DNA of 64,000 nt from Balanoglossus misakiensis (lineage: Eukaryota > Hemichordata): NCBI GenBank assembly GCA_040954595.2, contig CM082577.2, forward strand, positions 11,160,001-11,224,000. The letters run 5' to 3'. The first letter of the stretch is position 1. Every line of letters starts with the position of its first letter. A model generated the notes under the pieces. That model ran no database searches. It was not told the origin of the DNA and worked only from the letters and a program-made list of their open reading frames with translations. Of this stretch, positions 36,401 through 47,514 are shown in pieces. Both the position numbers and the translations under genes were made by a program.

Positions 36401-39400
36401 TTCTTTTATTGCCTCTTTCTCGGCCATATTAAACAATGGGGATTCGTTGCTTTCGTATCAATTACATATCCGTAGTCCTCGATAGTATAGTGGTGTGTAT
36501 CTCCGCCTGTCACGCGGAAGACCGGGGTTCAATTCCCCGTCGGGGAGATTATTTTTCCTTTTATGTTAACCTTCACTGTCAACACAGACAAAATGTTTTA
36601 TACTTTAAATCGCGCACGTTGGTCATAGGATTTTCGTTTTCGTTTTACTAGTAATGCAAAATTTAAACAATGCACACACCTCAGACATATCATAGCGACC
36701 GATTGCATAGATTCCACTTCTCCTAAGTATCGGATGGCTGTCGGAATTATTGATGTATGACAAGATGTGTTCAAAGGATGAGATTGACAAAGCATTGCCC
36801 AGAGTAGTTATCAGAGTTCCTTTCAACTCAAGATGTTTGTTGTACTCTTTTTCTGAGAGTGATGATCGAATCTGGCGATGGTGCCATGGATCTGTAGAGA
36901 TGAAAACGTCATGTATGTTCTTAATCGTTTAACCCGAGGTGCTATAGATTTGGTTCATTAATAAACTCATGATCATTGGCAACATATTGCTTTTTGAAAT
37001 CGACAGAAACATTAGTTTCAAAATGGTATACACCAAGAAAGGAGGTTATGGGCTTAATCGCATCCTCTTCCGGTTTCGGATAAAAAGCAACCAAATTACA
37101 GAGTTCAGATATTTTGGTCAGTCTTCTGGGAATCCATTGTTTGTTGGAGTTTCCAGTTTGCTTTGTCATGTCTCATGCAGCACCCCCGTATAAATCTTAT
37201 CCCTATAAGTTCACATTAACTTCGTGCTGATGTAGCGCCATTAGCAAATGGTGTTTATATGTGACTACAACTCACCGTGTACGCCCAGTGCATCTTCAAC
37301 TCTCTCAACGATAGCATTTCCCCGCTCAACATCCCTTGTCTGACTGGAGCGCAGCAGACAATTTGCCACAGATCCAAGAACAAGCATTGCTCTGTTGTAT
37401 ACCATTCTAGTGTCGTCTGGATCTGATATGAAATCAAAGGTAATAGTACATGTAATTTGGCTCAACCATATTCCTTTTTAATAGTAATGTTATGCACAAC
37501 TGGTAATTTTGTTTCCCAATGGACAGTTCCGAGCATACTAGTAGTTCCGACTGCAAGTGCACAGTCGATGGTATAGAAATGTCATATATGGACCTTTAAT
37601 GTAATTAGAGTGTGCGTAATGTTTCATTTCTAATCGAATACAAAGATGCACTATACGCATACCTGGAAATTGGTGAATTCTATTGAAAACCAGGGTTTCC
37701 AGGCCTGCAACAAACACTTCTGGCGGAGGTCTCTTCAACTCCACGAAGTGAAGCAGCGCCCTCATGATCAGACTTGCATTGGGTCTGTTAGACAGGAGGA
37801 CCATGTCGGTTATCAGGATTTGGGGAGTTTCGGTGGCGACAGCCCCCAGTACATCTATCATGATTTCTCTGTTCCTGATGTGCTCGGCGACTGGCAGCTC
37901 AGTAAGGTTTCTCCCGATGTACTTTTCTGCCAGGTGAGTCACGTTTTCAGCGGGTAAGCGTGATGCAATATTCAGGAGACAGTGGAAACACTTTGCTTTC
38001 TCTGGGGATTCTTAGAATTGAAGAGGAGTATAAAATGATGACACAAGAGTGAGTGTCATACAATTACATACACATCAAAGATGACTAAACATAGAGAAAT
38101 CGGCCAGCATCATTACGCGTCAGTGATAAGCGTAGAGATGCAGGAAGACATGGATATATTTACAACAACTCGATCTCATGTGTGTTCTCTTCGGAGTTTT
38201 CTAGGCTTACATGCACATAGTTCGATTGGGGTATTTGGAACTATATTCTAATGATGGGATCTTGAAAATAATTTTTAAAGTGTACTTTTCATTGTTCTAT
38301 TCTTCTTTGAAACAAGCACTTTGCACAAACGCCAATGCAGTTTCTAGATTTTCACAAACCAGTTCAAATACTGCTGCTACATGCAATTGACAACTACTTT
38401 AAATTAGCTATTGAATATGGCACGGTGTGAGAATTTGTGATTATATATACATACTTGCCGATTGATGTTCTCTCATGCATGTCATATTTGTAACGATATC
38501 TTCGTACACTTCAGAGAGATAAACGTTGGGACGGGGCACCTTTGAAGACAAAACAAGTGTTTTTACATGACAACAAATTTGTATTTAAAAATAAAAAATC
38601 AGCCAGACCACGTCAAAATCAACCTTGAAATATTAGCATGATGATAAAACAATGACTTACCGTATCAATTTTCAAGGTGTCTTGTATTAAATTCCTTGGT
38701 ATGACAACATGATCGGTTCTGTGCAACCGTTCCACCAGTTTCATAGTGCTACTTGAGGTTCCATGCATGTCCGGCAAATCTTTTGAGGAAATGGGAATCG
38801 TTAGTTTCTGAAATGTTAGCGAAGACTATAATAACAGCACCAAAAACTAAAAAAGCATTAGCTGAAAAATGTTAGTGATTTCTAATTTTTCTTAAATATA
38901 AAAGGGATGTAATACCTTACTGTACCAAGCTGCATGCATTTTTATGCACGTGGGTTTTCAAACGAGACGAAACAAAACAAACAAACAAACAGACACACAC
39001 ACACAGACTGACTGACTGACAGACAGACAGACAATCAATCAATCAATCAAACTTGAAATGCACAAGAATGATATTTGTTAAAAGAACTCAGAAGAATAAC
39101 AATATGCCATTGTAGAAAGTGGTGAATATTTAAACGCACCTGGGCTATCCTTTGTTTTCTGTTGTCTGTGTTTTGCATTGTCTCCCGGCAAACCTGCGTG
39201 GGCGTCAAACCTATAATTTTGACAATATTGTTTGCTAGTCTGACTTTCGGTCTTTCCTTTTGCTTTTGCCGTTTGACACCAGTTCCAGGAACACATACAG
39301 ATTATTCAAAGGTACATCCCTACTAACAGACGTTAAATGCCAACTCGGTTGAGCTTTTTGGTAATTGCCCTTCAGTTTCTTTCCATTAAGGCTCCATTGC

Positions 39401-42400
39401 AGTAAAGCAAGAGGATACGCCCTTCTGTTCGAAAGAATTTGAAATATCTTACCCTGGTGGCGCTTTCTTTGGCGCAGTGAAGTGTTCTTCAACGGATATT
39501 GCATGTGGAACTTGGAGAGAATGGTCATACAGAATCTCCTATGAACATGAACATAACCAGTGTTTATACGGTACAATAAAAGTACATCATTTTCGAAATT
39601 TCCTGCTAAACTTCTTCGAAGAATTCAATGTCACCAGGGTGTTTATTAGGAAACATTTCTGACTGATAATATTGTTGATCAAAATTTTTGTCTCCAGATA
39701 AATATATCTAGTTTAAGGGGTTTTATATATCTCATCCATCTATCTTCATCATACTAATTATCTGACGTTGAGTATGGAGTGTTTGCATGGAAGAAAGTAA
39801 AGGTTATTGCACACGCCCTCCATCATCGCAATATCTGTGGGAATATTTTTTTCAAATAAGCGGGCAGAACACGGCTATATTTACGACTAGTCCGTGGTAA
39901 AATGCAGTGAACTCGATCATTGTGAGGTCAGACTAGAATTCGGGCACTGCATTGAGTGTCTTTACCTTAGTGTGTGACGCATTGGCATTTGGAACAACGT
40001 GACCATGCTTGGTTTTCTGGAAGTGCAAACCACCAGTTGACTTTTTGACGGAGTACGTAGATTCATGGCCGCCTATGGAGAACGAAGCAAAGTCTGGATC
40101 ATTAGAGTCGATAATAATCACGGGCGGAAGCTGACTGATGGAGGGAATGACTTGGTGGTCAAGTTTGAACAACAGACCTTTAATCGGCAGTACGTGTATA
40201 ATATATGCTGTGTGGCACCCAATTTCAACCGCGACTGAAAAATAGCTACCGAACTACCGGGCTTTAAGTGAGTAGCATTGACCACCTATTCCGGTTCATA
40301 ATACAAACAGTGTAATATGCAGACAGATAGGATAACCGTCGTACCTTCATGACCCGTTTCGTTCACTTTGTATGACCAAGGCGCCCCGTGTTTAATAGCG
40401 CCCTCTGTAGCGTGTAACCTTGCCGACAGAGTCCCCAGCAGTATTTTCTTAAGCAGGATAATCTCCGCGGCTCCATCGTCTTGGTAGAAGACGGAAGATA
40501 TTTCACCATGCCGCGATATCACGAACGAAAACCTGCCGTGAGAACATGTCCTGGTCAGTGCCCTTAGATCTCATAATAATGTTGGACTGTGTCACGATTT
40601 CTTCGATCAGCGCTTGTAAAAGATAATCTTTGTCACGATTGTGTAACGTTATTACGTACAGCAATTTCCTGTTTGTAATCAATCTGCATTATCTTGAGCC
40701 CCCGGTATTGTTCTGATAATATCACTTGAACGTACTTGCACGTGTTTGCAAACACGCAAGTACTGTATAAAGCCTTTGATGAATGCGCCATAGTGACAGC
40801 TTGAAGTGGGTTGTAAGACTGTTTAACTTATTCGCCTAACGTCTTTCAGCCAGTTTGCGAGGTTGTCGTGTGATGCCCTTTCTGTTTGGATTTTAAAACT
40901 AAACTCGGAACATTTCTCGTGGAGATGAAACTAAAGACACTGTGATGCCTCATGATACAAATCCAACATGACTTAGTCTGAAAAAATTACATTGTAGAAC
41001 TTTTGTGTTAATTTTTTTTTTTTCAATTTTATGGGTGTCGTGACAGGATTTCCAATGTTTGTTCGCAATATGCAATATGCCGACCGGATGATTTCCTGTT
41101 TACCATACTGGCCTTAATTCATTGCATTATTATAAGTAAATGTACGTACCACTTAGAAAAGTCACTTTCCTGACTACCGTGGGATCCCAATAACCCTGCA
41201 AACAAGGAAACCGTTAGCAACGAAGACGCGAGTCAAAATTTCTCCAATGTCTATATTAATATACACAATATGCACCTGAAACAATACGTAGAACAGTTGT
41301 CTCAATATTAGTTCGCAAGTTATTCATTCCGACAGTCAACACACATGTGATTGTACTTGGGGAAATCACGCAGACTAGGCACTTTTCCTCATGCAAATCG
41401 GTTAATTAAAGGGACAAAGTCTCTCTCTCGCTGCCCTTTTTTCCATTAATTATATTTGATACAAGACACCGTTTATGTTATTCTACATGTGGATATATGG
41501 TGAATGAACGTTCAACCACACACAACTTCCTTCCCTCTTATAGACAGGAGAGTGACAACACTCGCCAAAATGAATAATCGTTCTTTACCATTTATTCATT
41601 TTGGGCGAGTTTTTACTTTCATATCATACAAGTGGGATGGAAGTTATGTGTGGTCGAAGGTTGATTCACTTTATATCCACATGTACATTAACATAAACAG
41701 TGTCTTGTATCAAATATAATTAATGGAAAAAGGGCAGCGAGAGAGAGACTTTGTCCCTTTAACAGATCCATCATAAGTGAAAAGGCCATGTGAGATTTTG
41801 AAACTGACAGGATAGTTTAAAAAAAACAGTACAACTCATTCAAATTCCTTCTCTGTATCTGCAAGCATTATGGACACACAGGTCCAAAATAAAGGCATTG
41901 AAATTACACCCTGACCCTTTTGAGAATATATGGTTTTCAAACACATTCACATCACCCACAGAGTACTACAGTACCTTGATCATTATGAGACAGCTTATAA
42001 CGAATGCTGTCGATTGTCATCTGACAATGTTGTCCGTCTGTCACATCTTCAAGCCAAAGGATAGTGATCTGAAAGGGATTAGTGATAGCAATGACAGTTT
42101 AAGTTTAACGATAACAATGATCATGACTAGGTAACCGTGGTATCAATTGGAAATCGCAGTCCTTCATCTGGGACAGGCTTGTGACATCGTGGATGGGATT
42201 CAGGTGGTTGCCATTTGCTGGGATAACATTCAGACAAACGTTACCATGGGCATTTTTATGCATACGGGAATTTCAATTAACAAAACCTCAAATTAAACAG
42301 TGTTTATTTTGTGAACAACCAAACGGCGCGATGTGTACCTGCTTGGGAGGTGTTCGGTGTTCGGTGTGTTGACCAGGTCATCCAACCGTTAAGGCGATAA

Positions 42401-45400
42401 TCTGCCACGCAGGAGGCGCGGAATGTTTATTTGGGGAATTTTTTAGAAATTTGAAGTTCAGAGCTTATAAAGTCCCAGCTTGGAAAGGCATGTGTGCAGA
42501 AACTGTGTAGTTTTGAATTCGATTGATTCCGAGCTCGTGAAGTGTCTTCACAGGTCTGCTAAATGCAATTTGTACGTTGTAATCATGAGTGACAGGAATT
42601 TGACGAAAAATCAGGCGTTGACTTCCCTCCGTGACTCTATTACTGACAGGAAAAGAACGGCACGGAAGGGAGCTTTATATTATTTCACATTCTGGTATAA
42701 TTCTGAATCTGTCTTTAGAACATTGATGACCGACCAATTTCAATGAGCAGTTGTACTTGCGTGCTTACGAGCTGGAATTGTCGTGTTGTAACCAGGCTAT
42801 ACCTGCCAGGGTACAAACAATAGGTGTGACCCAATTTGGTGTTTGATAAATCCCCTTGCAAACTGCACCCCATAAAACATTTACCGGCAAACGTTCGATA
42901 TTACCCCTTGCCAAGCTACACGTCCAATAAAACAATCTGTGCTCAAGCCTTTCACACATTTGGCAACGTGGCTATTTGTTTAGGATTATTAAACATACGC
43001 CCTATCGCTTGTTCGAAAGTGGCTGGGGGATTAATGATAGTCACGAGAACGATTGAACAACCCAAAATGTCAATATTTGCGTTAGCTTTATACTCGCAAT
43101 TCAAAAATGCAATTTATGGCCGGTTTCGTCGGTACATGCTACTACCTTACACCGTCCCACCCGTCGGACTTTCGACATTTAACTATATATCACGCAAATG
43201 TTTGATCGACAGAATATGTGTACCTATAATGCATGGATGTAGGAAAACAACTGCATCGACGAGTCTGTTAACTTTTAGGTTGAAAATGAAAATGTTTTCT
43301 ACCAGTTGTGAAAATGTATAATGGCTATAAATGATGCAGTTGAAAGCCTGGTGTACTCATAATCCGGAAAATTGTCATTTTCCTGATTTTTATGTATCTT
43401 GTATATCAAAGAATTTTAAATGCGGTTAGGAAGCCCCGAGTATTGTGGAAAATGCTGAGTAGGCCTTTTCTCGTGCTATAGTTTTCCTATGGTGAAAAAA
43501 TCTGACCAACTCTATGAAAAAATCGAGCTTGGTGGCAAAGTGTTTTCTTTATATCATTTAGTAATACTCCTCTTTTGGCACCTTTTGGGAAAATGTCAAG
43601 AAAATGGACAATGTTTCAACACTGGTTTCTAAAAATTCTACGTGTAAGGCTTTATGCATCTGACTAGTCCACCATCTTAATTAAAATTTCAATAAGACCA
43701 AAGCTCAAAATCCAGGTAGAGCCACGGGAGTAAACCGTAGCTGGTGTCGTCTGCAGGTGATAGTGACTGGAGCGGCTCACCAACAAAGTAAAAAATAACG
43801 AAAACCATATGTGGTGTTCTACAGGAGCATGCAAGAATCCATCGAGTATAAAGGAATCAACAAGTAACACAACAAGTGCGGACGTGCAGTAAAAAGTATT
43901 AGTATGGAAAACTGCCAGGATTATAGTATTCATACCTGTTCGGCAACTTTTACCGAAGACGCCAATCGATTAACCATTAATCCCTATTTCACGATTTTTT
44001 AAAAGTCGATACAGACAGCGAATTTATTGCTAACCATGTCAAGATAAAACCAAGAATTATATATTCTTCAATCGAGGAATTTTATTGACCTCTCTCTCTT
44101 GAATTAATTCACCATTCTCTGCTGTTGTTTTATGATTAGAGAGATTGTTCACTCGTCTGGAGCGATTTACTTTGAGATTGTTCGATCGCTATCGACAAAC
44201 GTGCAGTGCCAGAAATTTAGACAAAATAGGTGGTACTAAAACAAGATGTGATGCGTATAACAACATGGAGAAAGTTCGTAAAAGTTCGGATATGCTACAG
44301 TTCTGTGCGACACTTTCATGAGCGTTTAGTGCAACATTCAAGTCGGCGCTGAAAAATCTTCCAATTTGGGCCATGAAAGTCCGCCTATTTGATGAATTAG
44401 AAATTACAATTTGGAAGACTGTTTGCAATGTCTCGCATAGATGTACAATTGACTACTCAGAGAGTAAGTCTTGTCAATGTTCTATAATTTCAGCTTCTAA
44501 CGAATTCCAATCCGCAATTACAAGGACGCGGTCAGTACAATGTAAATGTGAACGATTGAGAAACAAAAGCTTAAATGATTATATTAAACTTTTTTTCACC
44601 CCGGCCCGATGCATTTATGTTTCATTTTCGCCTCTGTAGTGAACCCCATTTCTCCTGTGCCAAGTATTTTTCTCTCTATAGGTAAAAGTAAAGGCAGCGA
44701 AACAAATGCGTACGTGCAATGATAACTTTCAATATGGAACAATGCCAGGGTTAAACGCTACATATCACCAATAAGTCCATCGATTTACCATTAATATTCT
44801 GATTTTAGGCAAACTAGAAATAGATTAAGTGTAAATTTATTATATTGAATGATAGCTCCCGAAATATATTTTGACTCGATCGATGTTGTCAACTTTTGGC
44901 GATTTTTTATATGTCATATCACCCTCGTCTGCAAAAGTTCATCTAGAGTGTAAAGTAAGTGCACCGAAATGAGATCACTGTGAGGCCACACCTAAAAGTT
45001 ACAAAAACAATGCCAGTCACTTCACGCATGCGTCTGAATAACTGTATACAACCTCTTTGCGGCCGCTGTACACATTCTTCAAGCAAGTATGCCTAGATCC
45101 TCAAGTATTCACAGATTGTATACATAGGCATTTAAGTGATAATTGACAAATTGAATCGGTGTACATGTAACTGGTGGGGATGAACGGAAATCATTGTAAG
45201 GTATTAATAACTTCGATGATTGAATAGACATAATTGTTCGCAGACACGTTTCGATCCAACGAGTTCAATAATGGTGTATAGAAAAAAATGTCTTACTGCA
45301 CTCAAATTTAGCTTTCACTGCTTGTATAGCTAGATTTAATCAGACAAGATTGCAGACTGTCGCGTCGTGTTGAATATTACATCCTGATCTAAGCCAACGA

Positions 45401-47398
45401 GGCTAACTTTCGTGATCTCACGTAACTTGCCCTCAGTAAGTTCCGTTCCCAAATGACCTTTCAAAGACATAATTATTATATTTACGGAGGAATTCGAGGG
45501 GACTACGAACATTAAACAGAGGCCACGGGGCACAGTGATAATGCCAAATATCATTTTAATCAAGAAAGGAAGTTGTTTACTTTCCATAATTCTCTATTGT
45601 TAAGCAACGTTCTTTTGAATACGTTTCCCTGCATAGCAACCAAATGACAAATGTTCGAACGAACCAGTTGCTCTCGCTTGTGCGACGGAAGGGTCCTCGT
45701 CCGCGGGACCGAGGGCGGCAAATGCGTATCAGGGATGTTAACTGTTTTTTTTATATACCTGTGTAAAAGTCGAATTTTATCGCCACTTTGGTCGACTTTT
45801 ATTTGTAAAAAAATATAAGAGCCGCATTCCCTCGCGGATTCTCAATGACGCCATTTTGTTCTCCGGTAGAACGTGCTCTATATGGAACCGACAACGTTGC
45901 TATTCTTCGCTATCAAATGACGTCAGACGCGTTCAGGTGGCAGTTGCGTTCGCATTCAACTTTCCAGATGACGGGCAACTTCAGCAACGTGGACTTACGT
46001 GGTGCAGACAAAGACTGTGCAGACGAAATGCAATGAGGCTGATGAGGCAACATACCCGATACATGTTATGTGTTTGGCGGTTCTAAAGTAAAAACATACT
46101 CGGAAAAACTTTTACTGGATGCCGAAATATTGCTTGCCCGTCATCTGGAAATGACTGCGCCATGTGACACATTGCCAGATCACGTGATTGATAGTAAAGA
46201 ATACGAGATGGAGTGACGTTCTCGGACGTCGGTTGAAACTGAATTTCTTTCAACAAAATCATGAGGTACGCTCTGTCACCCCCCTGTTTCGAGTCAGCGT
46301 AAAGTCAGTATTGTCTCCAGCTTTTCGAAAAGCTACAATCGAAACATCAAGTTGATTGATGGGTAGGGGTCTCCCGCCGTTTTGTTTTTATTTATTGAAC
46401 GTTTTCAGATAGCAGCGCGACTCTATATAGCAAGGAGAACGAAAATAGTTCTTGCAGAAATGCGCGCTGGTGATTTTATCTGGGCAACTGGGCCGGGACG
46501 TGATGCAAAAACATGTACACGAACATAAATGCGAGTGCGCTTTCCCTCCATAGAATTGCACGAGGTGGAATTGCATTCTTGTACGTTGGAAATTCAGAAA
46601 ATCATACGCGGACGTGATATGACAAAAATGATGAATGCCATTCAGAATGAAGGTATTCACGAACCAAGAGTCGGTCGACTTTATCTTTGCTGTCGACTGA
46701 AATCGCATGGTCTTCGTAAGTCATTTATAGAGGGAAATGGTGAATCTGCGGATTTTAATACATTGGCAAAGTCATGATTTTGCACTTAATTTACACATGA
46801 ATTTCGAAAGATTGTTTCACTAATGAAGGGAATAAAAATTGGAATAAATAAAAACATATAGGCCTACAGCAACTCACACACATAAACATAAACTACATAG
46901 ACCCCATACATAAATCATACACATGAAATTTTAATTTTTGTGTATGTATTTGTCCTCCAATTATATTTATACACAAATGTTAAGTTTTACATTCAGCATT
47001 ATTTTAAATACGTGAAAACAGTTCAGTTCCTTACTCAGCCTGAAACACAGTCATGGGTGTAACAACAGTGCTTTGTTATATATAAAACATATACATGTAC
47101 ATACAAACACAGATCTGTCCTTCAAATTCTATTTATACATAAATGTTAAGTTTAATACATAAAAATAAATAATTCACTTTGTAACTAAACTTGAAATGTA
47201 GATAGCAAGTCTCACCTGAGCCTCAGAGTCGATTGTCCCGGCATTCTTTAGGACAGTGGTTCCTTCGTATCTGTAGACGTAACCGAGTGTTGGATTGAAG
47301 AAGACAAGGCTCGCGTGACTGAGACTAACAGAGAACGAAGCCAAGATAAGACAAAGAGTCAATGAAGACCGCATGGGAAATGCTGAGAACATCTTCAT
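26306..47398 (-). CDS. Large lipid transfer protein (vitellogenin/apolipophorin superfamily) with M23/LECT2-like domain
   Basis: Exons in transcription order: 47178-47398, 41276-41355, 41150-41195, 40345-40532, 39966-40177, 39453-39538, 39140-39210, 38916-38929, 38661-38807, 38455-38539, 37663-38010, 37276-37422, 36680-36891, 36256-36363 (or from 36233), 35732-35912, 35518-35562, 35292-35425, 34830-35168, 34292-34439, 33723-33948, 32974-33140, 32157-32319, 31694-31828, 30916-31095, 30440-30590, 29906-30069, 29427-29574, 29088-29297, 28529-28635, 28120-28255, 27719-27837, 27343-27505, 27060-27130, 26743-26900 and 26306-26543. The protein of about 1,790 residues has a signal peptide, Vitellogenin_N module, helical region, degenerate M23-like domain, basic linker with furin-type sites and a beta-rich tail ending at a TAG stop. 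The family carries lipid in secreted particles. Two junctions (13/14 and 18/19) are uncertain. Not a close match to any one named member, so no symbol is given. Confidence 0.9.
29611..29857. repeat. Compound (CATG)n(CATA)n(CAGA)n microsatellite
   Basis: CATG units at about 29611-29640, CATA units to about 29829 with one interruption near 29755, then CAGA units. It lies in a lipid-transfer-gene intron and gives long spurious ORFs in several frames. Confidence 0.95.
30314..30430. repeat. (GA)n/(CAGA)n purine tract
   Basis: About 117 bases of GA, CAGA and GTGA units, ending nine bases before the donor of lipid-transfer exon 30440-30590. Confidence 0.9.
30440..30590 (-). CDS. Lipid-transfer gene: basic linker with furin-type sites, exon 25
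   Basis: About residues 1236-1286. The segment is Lys/Arg-rich (KGPKRKDERPKRTRQ and QKKPKRSPS) with the R-x-K-R furin consensus RPKR and a second KPKR. Insect apolipophorin and many vitellogenins are cut by furin at such sites, so this protein is probably processed into two subunits of about 1,255 and 535 residues. The downstream donor intron holds a long (GA)n run. Confidence 0.7.
30916..32319 (-). CDS. Lipid-transfer gene: degenerate M23/LECT2-like domain, exons 22-24
   Basis: Exons 32157-32319, 31694-31828 and 30916-31095 (about residues 1076-1235). The order is CGDGFYPSETGGLSPGIDLE, then DAGKTLVSPFTGTVRKSG, KGLPLGIVAESGCSPNTIHLS and YVDPTPYI. This follows M23 peptidases and LECT2: H-x-G-V-D, then A-P-F-x-G-x-V, a G-x-x-x-G turn, H-x-H, and a final D-P-x-x-Y. 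The Asp and last His positions are kept (G-I-D, I-H-L), but the first zinc-ligand His is Ser and the first His of H-x-H is Thr. Zinc hydrolysis is therefore unlikely and a binding role is more probable. Confidence 0.65.
32974..35168 (-). CDS. Lipid-transfer gene: long amphipathic helical region, exons 18-21
   Basis: Exons 34830-35168, 34292-34439, 33723-33948 and 32974-33140 (about residues 784-1076). The translation has heptad-like spacing of V/L/I (VVQRVVDSVQNVIKSFDKIL, IMDDIYNAKGTLNEAVSWV, DDINEALDVFTEPLEDL) and few Gly or Cys. Apolipoprotein-like amphipathic helices of this kind bind lipid surfaces. The 34292/33948 junction is ambiguous: either a weak donor at 34297 or an alternative acceptor giving an exon end at 33937 keeps frame. 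I do not recognise a named domain here. Confidence 0.75.
35292..41355 (-). CDS. Lipid-transfer gene: Vitellogenin_N (LLT) module, exons 2-17
   Basis: About residues 74-780. Landmarks are FSFVISRHGEISSVFYQDD followed by KKILLGTLSARL (family G-x-I-x-S-V-F and I-K-K-G-I-L motifs), VISVEEHF-type strand AISVEEHFTAPKK, then the helical superhelix: SPEKAKCFHCLLNIASRL, LLSNRPNASLIMRALLHFV, NRAMLVLGSVANCLLR and HPILRRSGIYAIGRYDMSE. The sequence FEFHLSTPKIDWRYEIGSAD opens the following beta sheet. The domain binds lipid and, in MTP and vitellogenin, partners such as PDI or receptors. It is split over many tiny exons, including one of 14 bases. Confidence 0.88.
35917..36135. repeat. (ATCA)n/(TGTC)n compound microsatellite
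   Basis: AATC-type units, GATC-type variants and a TGTC tail. It starts next to the acceptor of lipid-transfer exon 35732-35912 and replaces its pyrimidine tract. Confidence 0.85.
36476..36547 (+). tRNA. tRNA-Asp (anticodon GTC)
   Basis: A 72-base cloverleaf with anticodon loop CTGTCAC (GTC), D-arm region TAGTATAGTGG (A box) and T-arm GGTTCAATTCC (B box), ending in discriminator G. The acceptor stem pairs 7 bp (TCCTCGA with TCGGGGA, one G-U pair) and the anticodon stem is TCCGC with GCGGA. TTTTT at 36552-36556 is a Pol III terminator. It lies antisense in a lipid-transfer-gene intron (36364-36679). Stems are intact, so it looks functional. Confidence 0.95.
36552..36556 (+). terminator. Pol III terminator of tRNA-Asp
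   Basis: A run of five T five bases after the tRNA 3' end, the standard Pol III stop signal. Confidence 0.75.
38916..38929 (-). CDS. Putative 14-nt micro-exon in the lipid-transfer gene
   Basis: Exon 39140-39210 ends in phase 1 and exon 38661-38807 must start in phase 0; direct joining gives an early stop. A 14 nt segment between AG (38930-38931) and GT (38914-38915) repairs the frame exactly and adds AWYSK before KLTIPIS. This matches the family pattern of a Y-S-K-type residue run before the next strand. The acceptor lacks a strong pyrimidine tract, so this is inferred, not certain. Confidence 0.55.
38974..39050. repeat. (AAAC)(CA)(GACT)(AATC) compound microsatellite
   Basis: Several short tetranucleotide runs in series in the intron between the micro-exon and exon 39140-39210. 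Confidence 0.85.
41410..41758. mobile_element. TTAA-flanked foldback MITE, copy 2
   Basis: A 349 bp palindromic element with perfect TTAA flanks (41406-41409 and 41759-41762). It lies in lipid-transfer-gene intron 1. TTAA target duplication is typical of piggyBac-type elements. Confidence 0.9.
43424..43648 (-). repeat. Dispersed repeat family A, copy 2 (inverted)
   Basis: The reverse-complement partner of 2712-2920, with a short extra segment around the middle. It lies in lipid-transfer-gene intron 1. Confidence 0.8.
45845..46777 (+). pseudogene. Possible decayed coding remnant in lipid-transfer intron 1
   Basis: Several plus-strand segments read with ordinary protein composition but in shifting frames: 45845-46036 (63 codons), a frame with KTYSEKLLLDAEILLARHLE at about 46090-46216, LKLNFFQQNHEVRSVTPL at about 46217-46350, and 46529-46777 with ELHEVELHSCTLEIQKI and EPRVGRLYLCCRLKSH. 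Stops and frame changes separate them and no clear splice sites join them. This could be a dead gene or chance; no family is recognised. Confidence 0.25.
47178..47398 (-). CDS. Lipid-transfer gene exon 1: signal peptide and first strand
   Basis: The ATG at 47396-47398 opens a classic signal peptide with hydrophobic core LTLCLILASFSVSL and likely cleavage after SHA (residue 29). Next come FNPTLGYVYRYEGTTVL and GTIDSEAQVRLAIYISSL, the opening strands of Vitellogenin_N (F-x-P-G-x-x-Y-x-Y-x-Y-E-G, then G-T-x-D-S). The ORF reads through a nearby GTGAG at 47215; the donor that keeps frame with exon 2 is GTGAAT at 47176-47177. A TATA box lies about 110 bases upstream. Confidence 0.9.
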
Positions 47399-47506
47399 CT
47401 TTGAAACTCATGTCTTCGTGCACACAAGTTTCATCGATAAATTTCTGCCGAAATTGCATGCGATTCTGACTGATTCAGTCGACAACAAGCAGTAATCAAT
47501 CTTTTG

Positions 47507-47514
47507 TATTTATA
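47507..47514 (-). promoter_or_regulatory. TATA box of the lipid-transfer gene
   Basis: TATAAATA on the minus strand, about 110 bases upstream of the ATG at 47398. An initiator-like ATCAGTC about 30 bases downstream would give a 5' UTR of roughly 75 bases. A consensus TATA box fits a strongly regulated, tissue-specific gene. Confidence 0.65.

Larger units (their letters stand above)
41356..47177. other. Lipid-transfer-gene intron 1 (5.8 kb)
   Basis: The largest gap in the gene. It holds the TTAA MITE copy 2, dispersed repeat A copy 2 and a coding-like plus-strand stretch (45845-46777). Open frames at 42480-42746 and 42836-43321 (plus) show no domain and no splice partners; I do not call them genes. 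Confidence 0.6.

Noticed and set aside
42836-43321. 161-codon plus ORF
   Set aside because: No recognisable motif, no splice partners, composition like intron sequence.
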